From positions 1-22,346 of the forward strand of contig DCIR01000049.1 of assembly GCA_002317155.1 (NCBI GenBank): a stretch of DNA of 22,346 bases, written 5' to 3'. Position 1 is the stretch's first letter. Every line of letters begins with the position of its first letter. Positions 1-6,413 of the stretch are shown in pieces. A program made the position numbers and the translations under genes. Under the pieces are notes generated by a model. That model worked only from the letters and a program-made list of their open reading frames with translations, searched no databases and was not told where the DNA came from. Source of the DNA: Lachnospiraceae bacterium UBA1721 (GTDB taxonomy: Bacteria; Bacillota; Clostridia; Lachnospirales; Lachnospiraceae).

Positions 1-70
1 GTGCAGGTGCGGTAGACTTCTTAACAGAGGTCTGACGTCCCTTTCTTACTAACTGGTTAAATGTTGGCAT
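1..70 (-). CDS. rpsL: 30S ribosomal protein S12, N-terminal 23 codons (cut by window edge)
   Basis: Reading the minus strand from 70 gives an open frame starting MPTFNQLVRKGRQTSVKK, the characteristic N-terminus of ribosomal protein S12, the decoding-centre protein of the small subunit. Only 23 codons are in the window. A ribosome site, AGGTG, lies 7 bases before the ATG, in an AAAGGAAAGG stretch. In Firmicutes rpsL normally opens or sits early in the str operon (rpsL-rpsG-fusA-tuf), so that operon probably continues beyond the left edge. The gene is too short here for length or domain checks. The identification rests on the N-terminal sequence, which I recognise with good confidence. Confidence 0.9.
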   Translation of the reverse strand, partial: MPTFNQLVRKGRQTSVKKSTAPA

Positions 71-95
71 TAATGTTCACCTTTCCTTTCTAAAG

Positions 96-116
96 ATTAT
101 AGCGCTTTATAGCGCT
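96..116 (-). promoter_or_regulatory. rpsL promoter -10 region, built on a 10-bp tandem duplication
   Basis: On the minus strand the 10-mer AGCGCTATAA occurs twice head to tail (116-107 and 106-97) and is followed by T, so the second copy makes a perfect -10 box TATAAT at 101-96 and the first copy makes TATAAA. The likely transcript start is about 20 bases before the rpsL ATG. No good -35 box is visible at normal spacing. Each unit also holds the self-complementary hexamer AGCGCT, so the pair could bind a dimeric protein or form a hairpin. Confidence 0.5.
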
Positions 117-135
117 TTTTTAATTGCGGGCAATC

Positions 136-188
136 AAAAAAGGCACTTGCGCGCATACTCGATAAGTATATATGCTTGCAAATGCCTT
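136..188 (-). terminator. Intrinsic terminator downstream of the wall hydrolase gene
   Basis: On the minus strand an 11-bp stem (AAGGCATTTGC pairing with GCAAGTGCCTT, one G-U pair; arms 188-178 and 150-140) carries a further small GCATA/TATGC helix in its loop and ends in a run of six T. It lies about 65 bases past the stop codon of the SleB-like gene and before the rpsL promoter, so it separates the two units. Confidence 0.8.
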
Positions 189-252
189 GTCAATTGAAAA
201 ATTAATATATTTATTTGTAAATAAACGATTCTTTTTGTAATTATTTACTTTC

Positions 253-1359
253 TTAGAAAAATACGTGATTTCCTATTACTATTCCCTCACGTCCGTCATT
301 TCTTCTGAAGTGAGTACAATCACCTACATTTGAAGTACCGTTTATAGCTGCGGTTGCCGCCTCGATACATGACTGTTTTATATTACCGGACATATACAAA
401 GCATCAACCTTGCCTGACAATGCAGGGGTGAACTGACCCGATGCATATATTACTCCGTGGATGGAATTCGGATAAGCCGCAGATCTTACTCGGTTCATTA
501 CAACCGCTCCTACAGCGACCTGTCCCTCATAGGATTCTCCTCCGGCCTCGCACTGGATGAGTGCCGCAAGCAAAAGTGTAGTGTCCGCATCCGTGGTATA
601 CGCTCCGTAAGTCACATGACGCTTAGCTTCGCGCTCCGCTTCCTCACGGATTTCTATCTCCTCGTTGGTCTCACCGGCATCAATCAGGAATGTTATATCT
701 ACATACTCACTCAAAACATATCCGTCTATTCCGTCGCAGTCGATCTTGACCCACTCGCCGTCAATAGCACCGATTACCTCAACAATTTCTCCCTTAGGCA
801 TCAGGCTTACAACCTCTGAATCTGTTGAAGCTTCAGCTCTGACACGAAGAGTTTCAATACAAACCGTCGCAAATGTTATGCCGACACTCGCCGCAAGATT
901 CTCTGCATCTTCGTCAAATAAAAGGTACTCATTACTGCACCATCCGATAATATTTCCCGACTGCAGCTTAGTCCATCCGTCGCCACGCTCAATTATCGTG
1001 CCACCGCAGTCCTTATACAAAAGACCTACTCTTGCAGAATCTGTCGAAGGCTCCTCACGCACATTAAGCGACTGATATACATTAGCCATAACGACATTCG
1101 AAAGTTCCGGCATCTCTACCTTTTTTTCTTCAGCCCCAACAACAATATTCAGTTCTTCCGCCGTCGCATAAATGACTTCCTCAGCATTCCCGTTTTCAGC
1201 CTCAAGTATCGCAGACATACCTCCCACAAGACTGTATGTCGACGCAAAACTCTCTGCACTTGCGTTCATGGAATTGAAGTCATCTCCGGCTGTTGCCAAA
1301 ATTATCGCCGCGCTTAAAACCGCGCCAATTACCTTAGGCAACTTTCGACTCATCTTCAT
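253..1359 (-). CDS. Secreted cell-wall hydrolase: two SH3 domains plus SleB/CwlJ-type catalytic domain
   Basis: A 368-residue exported protein. Residues 1-35 look like a signal peptide (basic start, then a hydrophobic stretch around IGAVLSAAIILATAG, Ala-rich exit). Two bacterial SH3-like repeats follow (about 91-148 and 163-222), each with the LNVREEPSTDS or LRVRAEASTDS signature; such domains usually bind peptidoglycan. A charged Glu-rich linker (about 228-247) leads to a C-terminal SleB/CwlJ-type Hydrolase_2 domain (about 260-368) with CEAGGE, where Glu271 is the probable catalytic acid, and VMNRVRS. This family cleaves peptidoglycan as lytic transglycosylase or amidase, in spore cortex or in vegetative wall; the SH3 domains favour a vegetative wall role here, which is inference. 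The start ATG has AAGGA 12 bases upstream, rather far. It has its own promoter and terminator. Confidence 0.85.
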   Translation of the reverse strand: MKMSRKLPKVIGAVLSAAIILATAGDDFNSMNASAESFASTYSLVGGMSAILEAENGNAEEVIYATAEELNIVVGAEEKKVEMPELSNVVMANVYQSLNVREEPSTDSARVGLLYKDCGGTIIERGDGWTKLQSGNIIGWCSNEYLLFDEDAENLAASVGITFATVCIETLRVRAEASTDSEVVSLMPKGEIVEVIGAIDGEWVKIDCDGIDGYVLSEYVDITFLIDAGETNEEIEIREEAEREAKRHVTYGAYTTDADTTLLLAALIQCEAGGESYEGQVAVGAVVMNRVRSAAYPNSIHGVIYASGQFTPALSGKVDALYMSGNIKQSCIEAATAAINGTSNVGDCTHFRRNDGREGIVIGNHVFF

Positions 1360-1430
1360 TTTCTATACAATTCCTTAATTACATATCTGTTTAAGCGAAA
1401 CAAATACTTACTTCGAAATAGTTTTTGAAA

Positions 1431-1459
1431 AGTTTACCAAGTCGATTTATTTATGTCAA
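1431..1459 (-). promoter_or_regulatory. Promoter of the wall hydrolase gene, overlapping the htrA stop codon
   Basis: A perfect -35 box TTGACA (1459-1454), a 17-bp spacer and a -10 box TAAACT (1436-1431, four of six matches) lie on the minus strand. The -35 box includes the TGA stop codon of the protease gene. The predicted leader is about 65 bases. No terminator is visible between the two genes, so read-through from htrA may also supply transcript. Confidence 0.6.
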
Positions 1460-3120
1460 GGTTTTGCTCCCAATGTAAGATTGGTCTTGTACTCTACATA
1501 TTCACCGTTCTCTGATCTCTGATAAGTGATCGGCACTGTCTCTCCGGCTGCATAGCACTGAAGTATTCTGTCCAAATCATCATAGGATTCTACCTTTTCA
1601 CCGGCAAACTCTGTAATAACATCTCCGGGAAGAAGTCCTGCTGCTTCAGCAGCGCCTCCATCTACTGTTTCTACAATATATATACCTACAGGCATTCCGA
1701 ATCTGCTCGCAAGAGACGCGGTTACTTCCTGGAGTGAAATACCGATATATCCTACCTCATCATCGGGAAGAGGAATCTTGGTAGAATGCTCCATAAGCTC
1801 TTCGATTATGTCGGTAACATCACTGATGGGAATTGCATATCCCATACCCTCTACATCTGTCTCAGCCAATTTATTGGAATTAATTCCGATTACCTGGCCG
1901 GCCATATTAAGAAGTGCGCCTCCCGAATTACCGGGATTAATTGCCGCATCAGTCTGGATGAACTTGTTGACATATCCTTCCTCTGTCTCCATCTCACGAT
2001 TAAGCGCACTGATAATTCCTGTAGTTACTGACTGTCCATATCCAAGTGCATTACCGATTGCTACAACCTGCTCTCCAAGTCTTAAATTATTACTGTCTCC
2101 AAGTGAAGCAATTCGAATAGCGTCAACAGTCTCATCTGAAATATCATCTTTAAGTACCGCTACTACAGCCACATCTCTGCCCTTATCGCAGCCTTTGATA
2201 TATCCCGCAGCCGATGTACCGTCTGCAAAAGTAATCTCAAGTGAAATAGGATTTTCAACAACGTGGTTATTGGAAACTATCAGATACTCAGTATCGGTCT
2301 CAGCAATAATAAATCCTGATCCACTCGCCTGTGTCACAAACGACTGTCCATAGCTTCCAAAATACTGGGCGTAAGATGAATCCACATAGTTAAACTCTTT
2401 AATGATTGTTACCATCGAAGGCATTGCATTCTCGGTAACAGTGATTACATCGCTCTCTCCGGTAATAACTGTTGTGTATGCCGTTGAAAAGCTATTATTT
2501 GATGAACCTGATATCGGATCAACATTCTGAGCAGGATCAGGTGTTGTAGGATCAGCTGTTGCCGGATCAGGTTCAACATCGGTATCCACAACATCTACAT
2601 CTGTATCAACAACTTCTTCCGGTGCATCAGAAGTTAAAAATCTGTCAAACAATGTAGTTTTATTCTGAACAAATATCACTGCCATTGTTCCGATAATACT
2701 GAACAGCAATCCTACTGCAGCACTGATTAATATAGTCTGGACAACGCCAATACGTTTTTCCTTTTTTTCTTTCTTAGGTTTAGCATTTTTCTCAAGTTCT
2801 TCTTCGATAGGAGACTTCTCCGAACTTGGCTTTGCAGAACCGGGCTTTGCCGCATTAGGCACCACTACCTTTTCAGGCATAGGATTAATCATTGCAGGAT
2901 TAATTGCAGGTGCAACTATCGGAGCCGGTTCCGGTGTTGAATTCGCCTCCTGAGCAGAATTCTGAGATATACTCTGCGTTGTATTTTGAGTTGCATTCTG
3001 CATTACATTTTGAGCCTCATTCTGAATTGTGTCCTTCATTGTATTTTGAGCTGCATTCTGAGTTGCGTTTTGCATTGTATTTTGAGCTACATTCTCATTT
3101 ACATTCAAATCATTTTCCAT
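1456..3120 (-). CDS. htrA: Membrane-anchored HtrA/DegP-type serine protease with PDZ domain and Gln/Asn-repeat N-terminus
   Basis: A 554-residue trypsin-like protease that in this family degrades or refolds damaged proteins at the outer face of the membrane. I start it at the ATG at 3120 (MENDLN) because AAAGGA lies 9 bases before it; an in-frame ATG at 3141 would put that site inside the gene. Order of parts: tetrapeptide-repeat region (about 12-59), Pro/Ala-rich and Lys-rich stretch, one membrane helix (about 124-151), acidic Asp/Pro-rich linker, protease domain with His286 (SNNHVVEN), Asp316 (GRDVAVV) and Ser399 (NPGNSGGA), then one PDZ domain (about 458-549). The triad is complete. The topology implies a cytoplasmic tail of some 120 residues, longer than usual for HtrA. 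The gene follows the glmS terminator, so it has its own promoter; stress control by a CssRS-like system is possible but not shown. Confidence 0.93.
   Translation of the reverse strand: MENDLNVNENVAQNTMQNATQNAAQNTMKDTIQNEAQNVMQNATQNTTQSISQNSAQEANSTPEPAPIVAPAINPAMINPMPEKVVVPNAAKPGSAKPSSEKSPIEEELEKNAKPKKEKKEKRIGVVQTILISAAVGLLFSIIGTMAVIFVQNKTTLFDRFLTSDAPEEVVDTDVDVVDTDVEPDPATADPTTPDPAQNVDPISGSSNNSFSTAYTTVITGESDVITVTENAMPSMVTIIKEFNYVDSSYAQYFGSYGQSFVTQASGSGFIIAETDTEYLIVSNNHVVENPISLEITFADGTSAAGYIKGCDKGRDVAVVAVLKDDISDETVDAIRIASLGDSNNLRLGEQVVAIGNALGYGQSVTTGIISALNREMETEEGYVNKFIQTDAAINPGNSGGALLNMAGQVIGINSNKLAETDVEGMGYAIPISDVTDIIEELMEHSTKIPLPDDEVGYIGISLQEVTASLASRFGMPVGIYIVETVDGGAAEAAGLLPGDVITEFAGEKVESYDDLDRILQCYAAGETVPITYQRSENGEYVEYKTNLTLGAKP
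2944..3087 (-). repeat. 12-codon tandem repeat coding for (xQNx)n in the HtrA N-terminus
   Basis: Four consecutive 36-bp units (3087-3052, 3051-3016, 3015-2980, 2979-2944) encode AQNTMQNATQNA, AQNTMKDTIQNE, AQNVMQNATQNT and the degenerate TQSISQNSAQEA. Within each unit a four-residue x-Q-N-x pattern repeats three times. Codons are largely shared between copies, for example GCT CAA AAT at the start of units 1-3, which points to recent duplication by slippage. Confidence 0.85.
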
Positions 3121-3170
3121 ATCTTCCAGTCCTTTCATCACAATATGTGTGAAATATCAATCAATTCTTT

Positions 3171-3199
3171 CTAATACGTTACTCTTTCATTCGTATTAG
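3171..3199 (-). promoter_or_regulatory. Inverted repeat in the htrA leader (possible operator or RNA hairpin)
   Basis: Perfect 8-bp arms CTAATACG (3171-3178) and CGTATTAG (3192-3199) flank a 13-bp spacer, with arm centres 21 bp apart, about two helix turns. A -10-like TATACT lies upstream at 3230-3225 on the minus strand, but I find no good -35 for it, so the promoter itself is uncertain. If that is the promoter, the dyad is transcribed in the 5' leader of htrA. The rest of the 3121-3276 gap shows nothing else I can name. Confidence 0.45.
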
Positions 3200-3276
3200 C
3201 TTCTTTATCTTGATTACAGTTTTCAGTATAACCGCCGTTTGTGAAGAATATGTGTTCAAATAGCATCATAATTGTG

Positions 3277-3317
3277 AAAAAACAGGCTGAATCGGTAATA
3301 AAACCGGCTTCAGCCTG
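3277..3317 (-). terminator. Intrinsic terminator of glmS
   Basis: On the minus strand the arms CAGGCTGAA (3317-3309) and TTCAGCCTG (3291-3283) pair perfectly, with an inner CGG/CCG helix, and a run of six T follows. It starts about 25 bases after the glmS stop codon. Confidence 0.92.
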
Positions 3318-3341
3318 CTGTAATTTCATATATGCAATTAC

Positions 3342-5210
3342 TTATTCTACGGTAACCGACTTTGCAAGGTTACGGGGCTTATCAACATCAAGTCCTCTTG
3401 CAACACTCACATAATATCCCAGGAGCTGTAAAGGAATAACCGCAAGGCTTCCGATAAAGTGCTCATCAACCTTAGGAATGTATACTGTGAAATCAGTATT
3501 CTTCTCTATTTCATACTTTCCGTAGGTGGTAAGTCCGAAGAGATATGCACCTCTTGCCTTACACTCTACCATATTGCTTACAGTCTTTTCATAGAGATCA
3601 GACTGAGTAAGAATACCGATTACGAGAATTCCATCTTCAATGAGGCTGATAGTACCGTGCTTCAGCTCACCGGCCGCATATGCCTCAGAGTGAATATAGC
3701 TAATTTCCTTAAGCTTAAGTGAGCCCTCCAGACCTACTGTATAGTCTATACCACGCCCCACAAAGAATACATCCTTCGCATTTGCATGATTGCTTGCGAA
3801 CATCTGAACCTTAGACTTTTCATCAAGGATAGACTGAATCTTATCAGGGATAGACTTAAGCTCATTTACATAGTTATCAACTGTTGCCTCGTCGATATTT
3901 CCTCTTACTTTGCCAAACTGGATTGCAATACAATATGCAGCAATAAGCTGTGCACTGTATGCCTTGGTGGTGGCAACCGCAATCTCAGGACCTGCTACAG
4001 TATAGAATACCGATCCGGCCTCTCGTGCGATAGAGCTTCCTCTTACATTTACGATTGCAAGTGTCTTAACTCCACGCTCATTAGCAAGTCTCAATGCTGC
4101 GAGACTGTCTGCGGTCTCACCTGACTGGCTTATAACAACCACAAGCGCGTTCTTGTCAAGAATAGGATTTCTGTATCTGAATTCGCTCGCGAGTTCTACT
4201 CTTACAGGGATTCTCGCCAAATCTTCAAGAACATATGAAGCAGTCATTCCTACATGCCATGCACTACCACAGGCAATAATAACAATCTGCGAAATATTCT
4301 TAATATCTTCCTCGGTAAGTCCTACCTCAGACAAATCAAGCTTATCATTTTTAAGCACACTGTTAAGGGTATCACGAACAACCTTGGGCTGCTCATGAAT
4401 CTCCTTCATCATGAAATGCTCGTAACCACCCTTTTCAGCAGCCTCTGCATCCCAGTTAATATGAGTTGTCTCTTTAACAACCTCATCACCGTTCAGGTCA
4501 AAGAAGTGAACCTCTCCGGCCTTAACCTGTGCAAACTCGAGGTCGCCGATATAATAAACATCTCTGGTATACTTAAGAATTGCAGGTACATCGGAAGCAA
4601 CATAGCTTTCTCCGTCCGCAATACCAATAATCATAGGTGCATCCTTACGCGCAACCCAAATCTCACCGGGATAATCGGTGAACATAAGCTCAAGCGCATA
4701 TGCTCCACGCACACGTACAAGAGTCTTGGCAATCGCATCGATGGGACCGAGCTTATACTTCTTATAGTAATAGTCAACCAGCTTAACCGCCACCTCAGTA
4801 TCGGTATCGCTATAGAACTTATATCCGTTCTTAATAAGCTTTTCCTTAAGCTCCTGATAGTTCTCAATAATACCGTTGTGTACACCCACAACCGCGCTCT
4901 CTACAGTACCACTTCCTGATCCGGTGCAGTTACCGCTTACATGAGGATGAGCATTGGTCTGACTGGGTATACCATGTGTAGCCCATCTGGTATGGCCTAT
5001 ACCACACATTCCGGGAAGAGTCTTTCCGCTATCAGTTTTCTCAACAAGGTTCTTAAGCTTACCTGTTGCTTTAACAACCTCCGCACGCTTATCGCCATTT
5101 CTTACCGCAAGTCCGGCACTGTCATATCCTCTGTATTCAAGCTTTGAAAGTCCATCGAGCAAAATCGGTGCTGCCTGCTGTCTTCCGGTAAAACCTACTA
5201 TTCCACACAT
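3342..5210 (-). CDS. glmS: Glutamine-fructose-6-phosphate aminotransferase (isomerizing)
   Basis: A 622-residue cytoplasmic enzyme making glucosamine 6-phosphate from fructose 6-phosphate and glutamine, the first committed step to UDP-GlcNAc for peptidoglycan and other glycans. The start is the ATG at 5210, giving MCGIVGFTG: the family needs Cys2 exposed as N-terminal nucleophile of its class II glutaminase domain, and GGAG lies 7 bases upstream. An in-frame ATG six codons earlier would bury the cysteine. The glutaminase half contains GHTRWATHG and GVHNGIIENY. Two SIS isomerase domains follow, with ACGSAWHVG and ISQSGETADS in the first and VGRGIDYTVGLEGSLKLKE in the second, and the usual DKPRNLAKSVTVE end. 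Full length, no defects. It has its own promoter and terminator. The upstream region lacks a recognisable glmS ribozyme core, so control may be at the DNA level. Confidence 0.97.
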   Translation of the reverse strand: MCGIVGFTGRQQAAPILLDGLSKLEYRGYDSAGLAVRNGDKRAEVVKATGKLKNLVEKTDSGKTLPGMCGIGHTRWATHGIPSQTNAHPHVSGNCTGSGSGTVESAVVGVHNGIIENYQELKEKLIKNGYKFYSDTDTEVAVKLVDYYYKKYKLGPIDAIAKTLVRVRGAYALELMFTDYPGEIWVARKDAPMIIGIADGESYVASDVPAILKYTRDVYYIGDLEFAQVKAGEVHFFDLNGDEVVKETTHINWDAEAAEKGGYEHFMMKEIHEQPKVVRDTLNSVLKNDKLDLSEVGLTEEDIKNISQIVIIACGSAWHVGMTASYVLEDLARIPVRVELASEFRYRNPILDKNALVVVISQSGETADSLAALRLANERGVKTLAIVNVRGSSIAREAGSVFYTVAGPEIAVATTKAYSAQLIAAYCIAIQFGKVRGNIDEATVDNYVNELKSIPDKIQSILDEKSKVQMFASNHANAKDVFFVGRGIDYTVGLEGSLKLKEISYIHSEAYAAGELKHGTISLIEDGILVIGILTQSDLYEKTVSNMVECKARGAYLFGLTTYGKYEIEKNTDFTVYIPKVDEHFIGSLAVIPLQLLGYYVSVARGLDVDKPRNLAKSVTVE

Positions 5211-5272
5211 ACTATATCTCCGTTTCAATCATAAAAAGATTGTTTTTACTATATTTAGTGCTATTTTTTGCT

Positions 5273-5301
5273 AGTATAACATGATATGCCAATATTGGCT
5301 A
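5273..5301 (-). promoter_or_regulatory. Probable glmS promoter
   Basis: On the minus strand a -10 box TATACT (5278-5273) is preceded, after 17 bp, by TAGCCA (5301-5296), four of six matches to the -35 consensus. The predicted leader is about 55-60 bases. A perfect 12-bp palindrome, GCCAATATTGGC (5288-5299), sits in the spacer and overlaps the -35 box. Confidence 0.5.
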
Positions 5302-5345
5302 CCATATCATATTTTTATTATTCTTTATGTTCTATTATTCTTTAT
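5281..5345 (-). promoter_or_regulatory. Dyad and direct repeats over the glmS promoter
   Basis: Three ordered elements are seen. The palindrome GCCAATATTGGC (5288-5299) is enclosed by a second pair of inverted arms, ATGATAT (5281-5287) and ATATCAT (5304-5310). Upstream of the -35 box the 13-mer TATTATTCTTTAT occurs twice exactly (5316-5328 and 5333-5345, period 17). These could be an operator plus AT-rich upstream element, but no regulator can be named from sequence. The remaining gap up to 5410 holds only a weak hairpin after the preceding gene and no convincing terminator. Confidence 0.45.
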
Positions 5346-5410
5346 ATAATTCTTTGTAATTATATTACTACTTATCAGCCGCAGCATTTTACTGCCTGTT
5401 TGACGGTAGC

Positions 5411-6349
5411 TTATTTCTTTTCGAAAAACTTCGGATTAGTGGTAAGCTTCATGACGATACTTTTAGGCAGCTTATCATAATTTTTGCCCAAAAGATATCC
5501 GGCATATTTACTCGCACACTGTGCATAAAAATGTGGCAGTTCCATAATCTTCTTTTCATCAATCAGCTTCTTTGTCGTAGCCACAACCATTTTCTTACCT
5601 TCGGACTCTGAGCTTATTCCCTTGAACACCTCCGGATGCTGATTCTGAGACACTCCAAGATCAAAGTTACGATGAAGCTGCTGCTTATTACTGTAATTAT
5701 GAGAATGAATAACACATGCATCCGCCTGATATCTAATTGCGTAACCGGCCTTTATTGCATTTGACGCAAAAATCATATCCTCATTAAAAAGCGTATGTCT
5801 CACAAATCCGCCAAGCTTTTCATATACCTCTCTTCTGTATGCGGCGCACACATCAGAACAGAAAAATGTTTTGATACCAAGCTTGTCTATGTCTTTTCTG
5901 GTCTTGGTTACGGATTCTTCAGGATAATTAAATTCTCTTGAAGCGGTTTCAAGCACACCGCATTTGTCATCCGCGAGCTGTCTTGCATAAGCTACGGCTA
6001 TCATATTTTTTTCCTGCTTATACAGTCCGTTTACCAGATTCTCAAGGAGCATGTTATCTGCAGGGATTGCATCCTGAGTCATCATAACAAAAGCCGGTGC
6101 CGTAGACTGTCTTACAGCTCTTCGTCTTGTTCCACCGTGATCAAATTCTTCCTTAGAAATATGATGAACCTCGACATTGGGAAATCTCTGCGGGAAATCC
6201 GTTCCCCACACAAGTTCATCAAAATACTTCTTTTCAGTATTCATCAAAATAATAGTCTGCGGACGAAGCGTCTGCTTATTAAGTGCGTTCAAAAGCGAGA
6301 ACAATTTTTTATCCGGTTTATATACCGGAATAATAACATCAATATCCAT
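5411..6349 (-). CDS. GT2 glycosyltransferase, rhamnosyltransferase-like
   Basis: A GT-A fold, family 2 glycosyltransferase of 312 residues if started at MDIDVI (316 from an ATG four codons earlier). It begins directly with the nucleotide-sugar fold, DVIIPVYKPDKKL, has EEFDHGGTRR, a motif typical of RfbF/WbbL-like rhamnosyltransferases, TQDA in place of the DxD metal-binding motif, and NEDMIFA, where the acidic pair is the usual general-base region. The probable job is transfer of rhamnose from dTDP-rhamnose to a lipid-linked glycan on the cytoplasmic face; that fits rfbC in the same locus but donor and acceptor are inferred. Start choice is uncertain: neither ATG has a strong ribosome site, although GAGAG lies 5 bases before the second one. 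A hairpin terminator lies only 5 bases upstream of the first ATG, so expression of this gene may be attenuated or depend on a weak local promoter. Confidence 0.82.
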   Translation of the reverse strand: MDIDVIIPVYKPDKKLFSLLNALNKQTLRPQTIILMNTEKKYFDELVWGTDFPQRFPNVEVHHISKEEFDHGGTRRRAVRQSTAPAFVMMTQDAIPADNMLLENLVNGLYKQEKNMIAVAYARQLADDKCGVLETASREFNYPEESVTKTRKDIDKLGIKTFFCSDVCAAYRREVYEKLGGFVRHTLFNEDMIFASNAIKAGYAIRYQADACVIHSHNYSNKQQLHRNFDLGVSQNQHPEVFKGISSESEGKKMVVATTKKLIDEKKIMELPHFYAQCASKYAGYLLGKNYDKLPKSIVMKLTTNPKFFEKK

Positions 6350-6364
6350 TAAAACTCTCATTCT

Positions 6365-6392
6365 ATAAAAGCAGCAGGTAACCCCCGCTGCT
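6365..6392 (-). terminator. Intrinsic terminator or attenuator between the LCP gene and the last GT2 gene
   Basis: On the minus strand the arms AGCAGCGGG and CCTGCTGCT (one G-U pair, 9 bp) enclose a 5-base loop at 6392-6370, followed by TTTAT. It begins 21 bases after the LCP stop codon and ends a few bases before the next start codon. The T tract is short, so partial termination is likely. A poor promoter (TATAAG at 6398-6393, weak -35) just upstream would put this hairpin at the 5' end of the transcript instead. Confidence 0.6.
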
Positions 6393-6413
6393 CTTATATT
6401 AAAATCACTTATT

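Noticed and set aside
3..35. Possible C-terminal end of a plus-strand gene (reads AGAVDFLTEV then stop)
   Set aside because: The minus strand encodes a clear ribosomal protein S12 N-terminus with a good ribosome site over the same bases.
101..121. Plus-strand terminator: AGCGCT-TTAT-AGCGCT followed by six T
   Set aside because: No plus-strand gene precedes it. The sequence to the left is the start of rpsL on the minus strand, so the hairpin is better explained by the duplicated promoter 10-mer.
4254..4919. Plus-strand open frame of 221 codons inside glmS
   Set aside because: It is antisense to a fully conserved enzyme, and its composition gives no domain or signal.
5211..5410. glmS ribozyme
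   Set aside because: The leader after the likely promoter is only about 60 bases and I cannot recognise the conserved core; a covariance-model search would settle it.
5370..5410. Terminator after the rhamnosyltransferase-like gene
   Set aside because: Only short GCAG/CTGC pairing without a T run is visible, so I do not call it.
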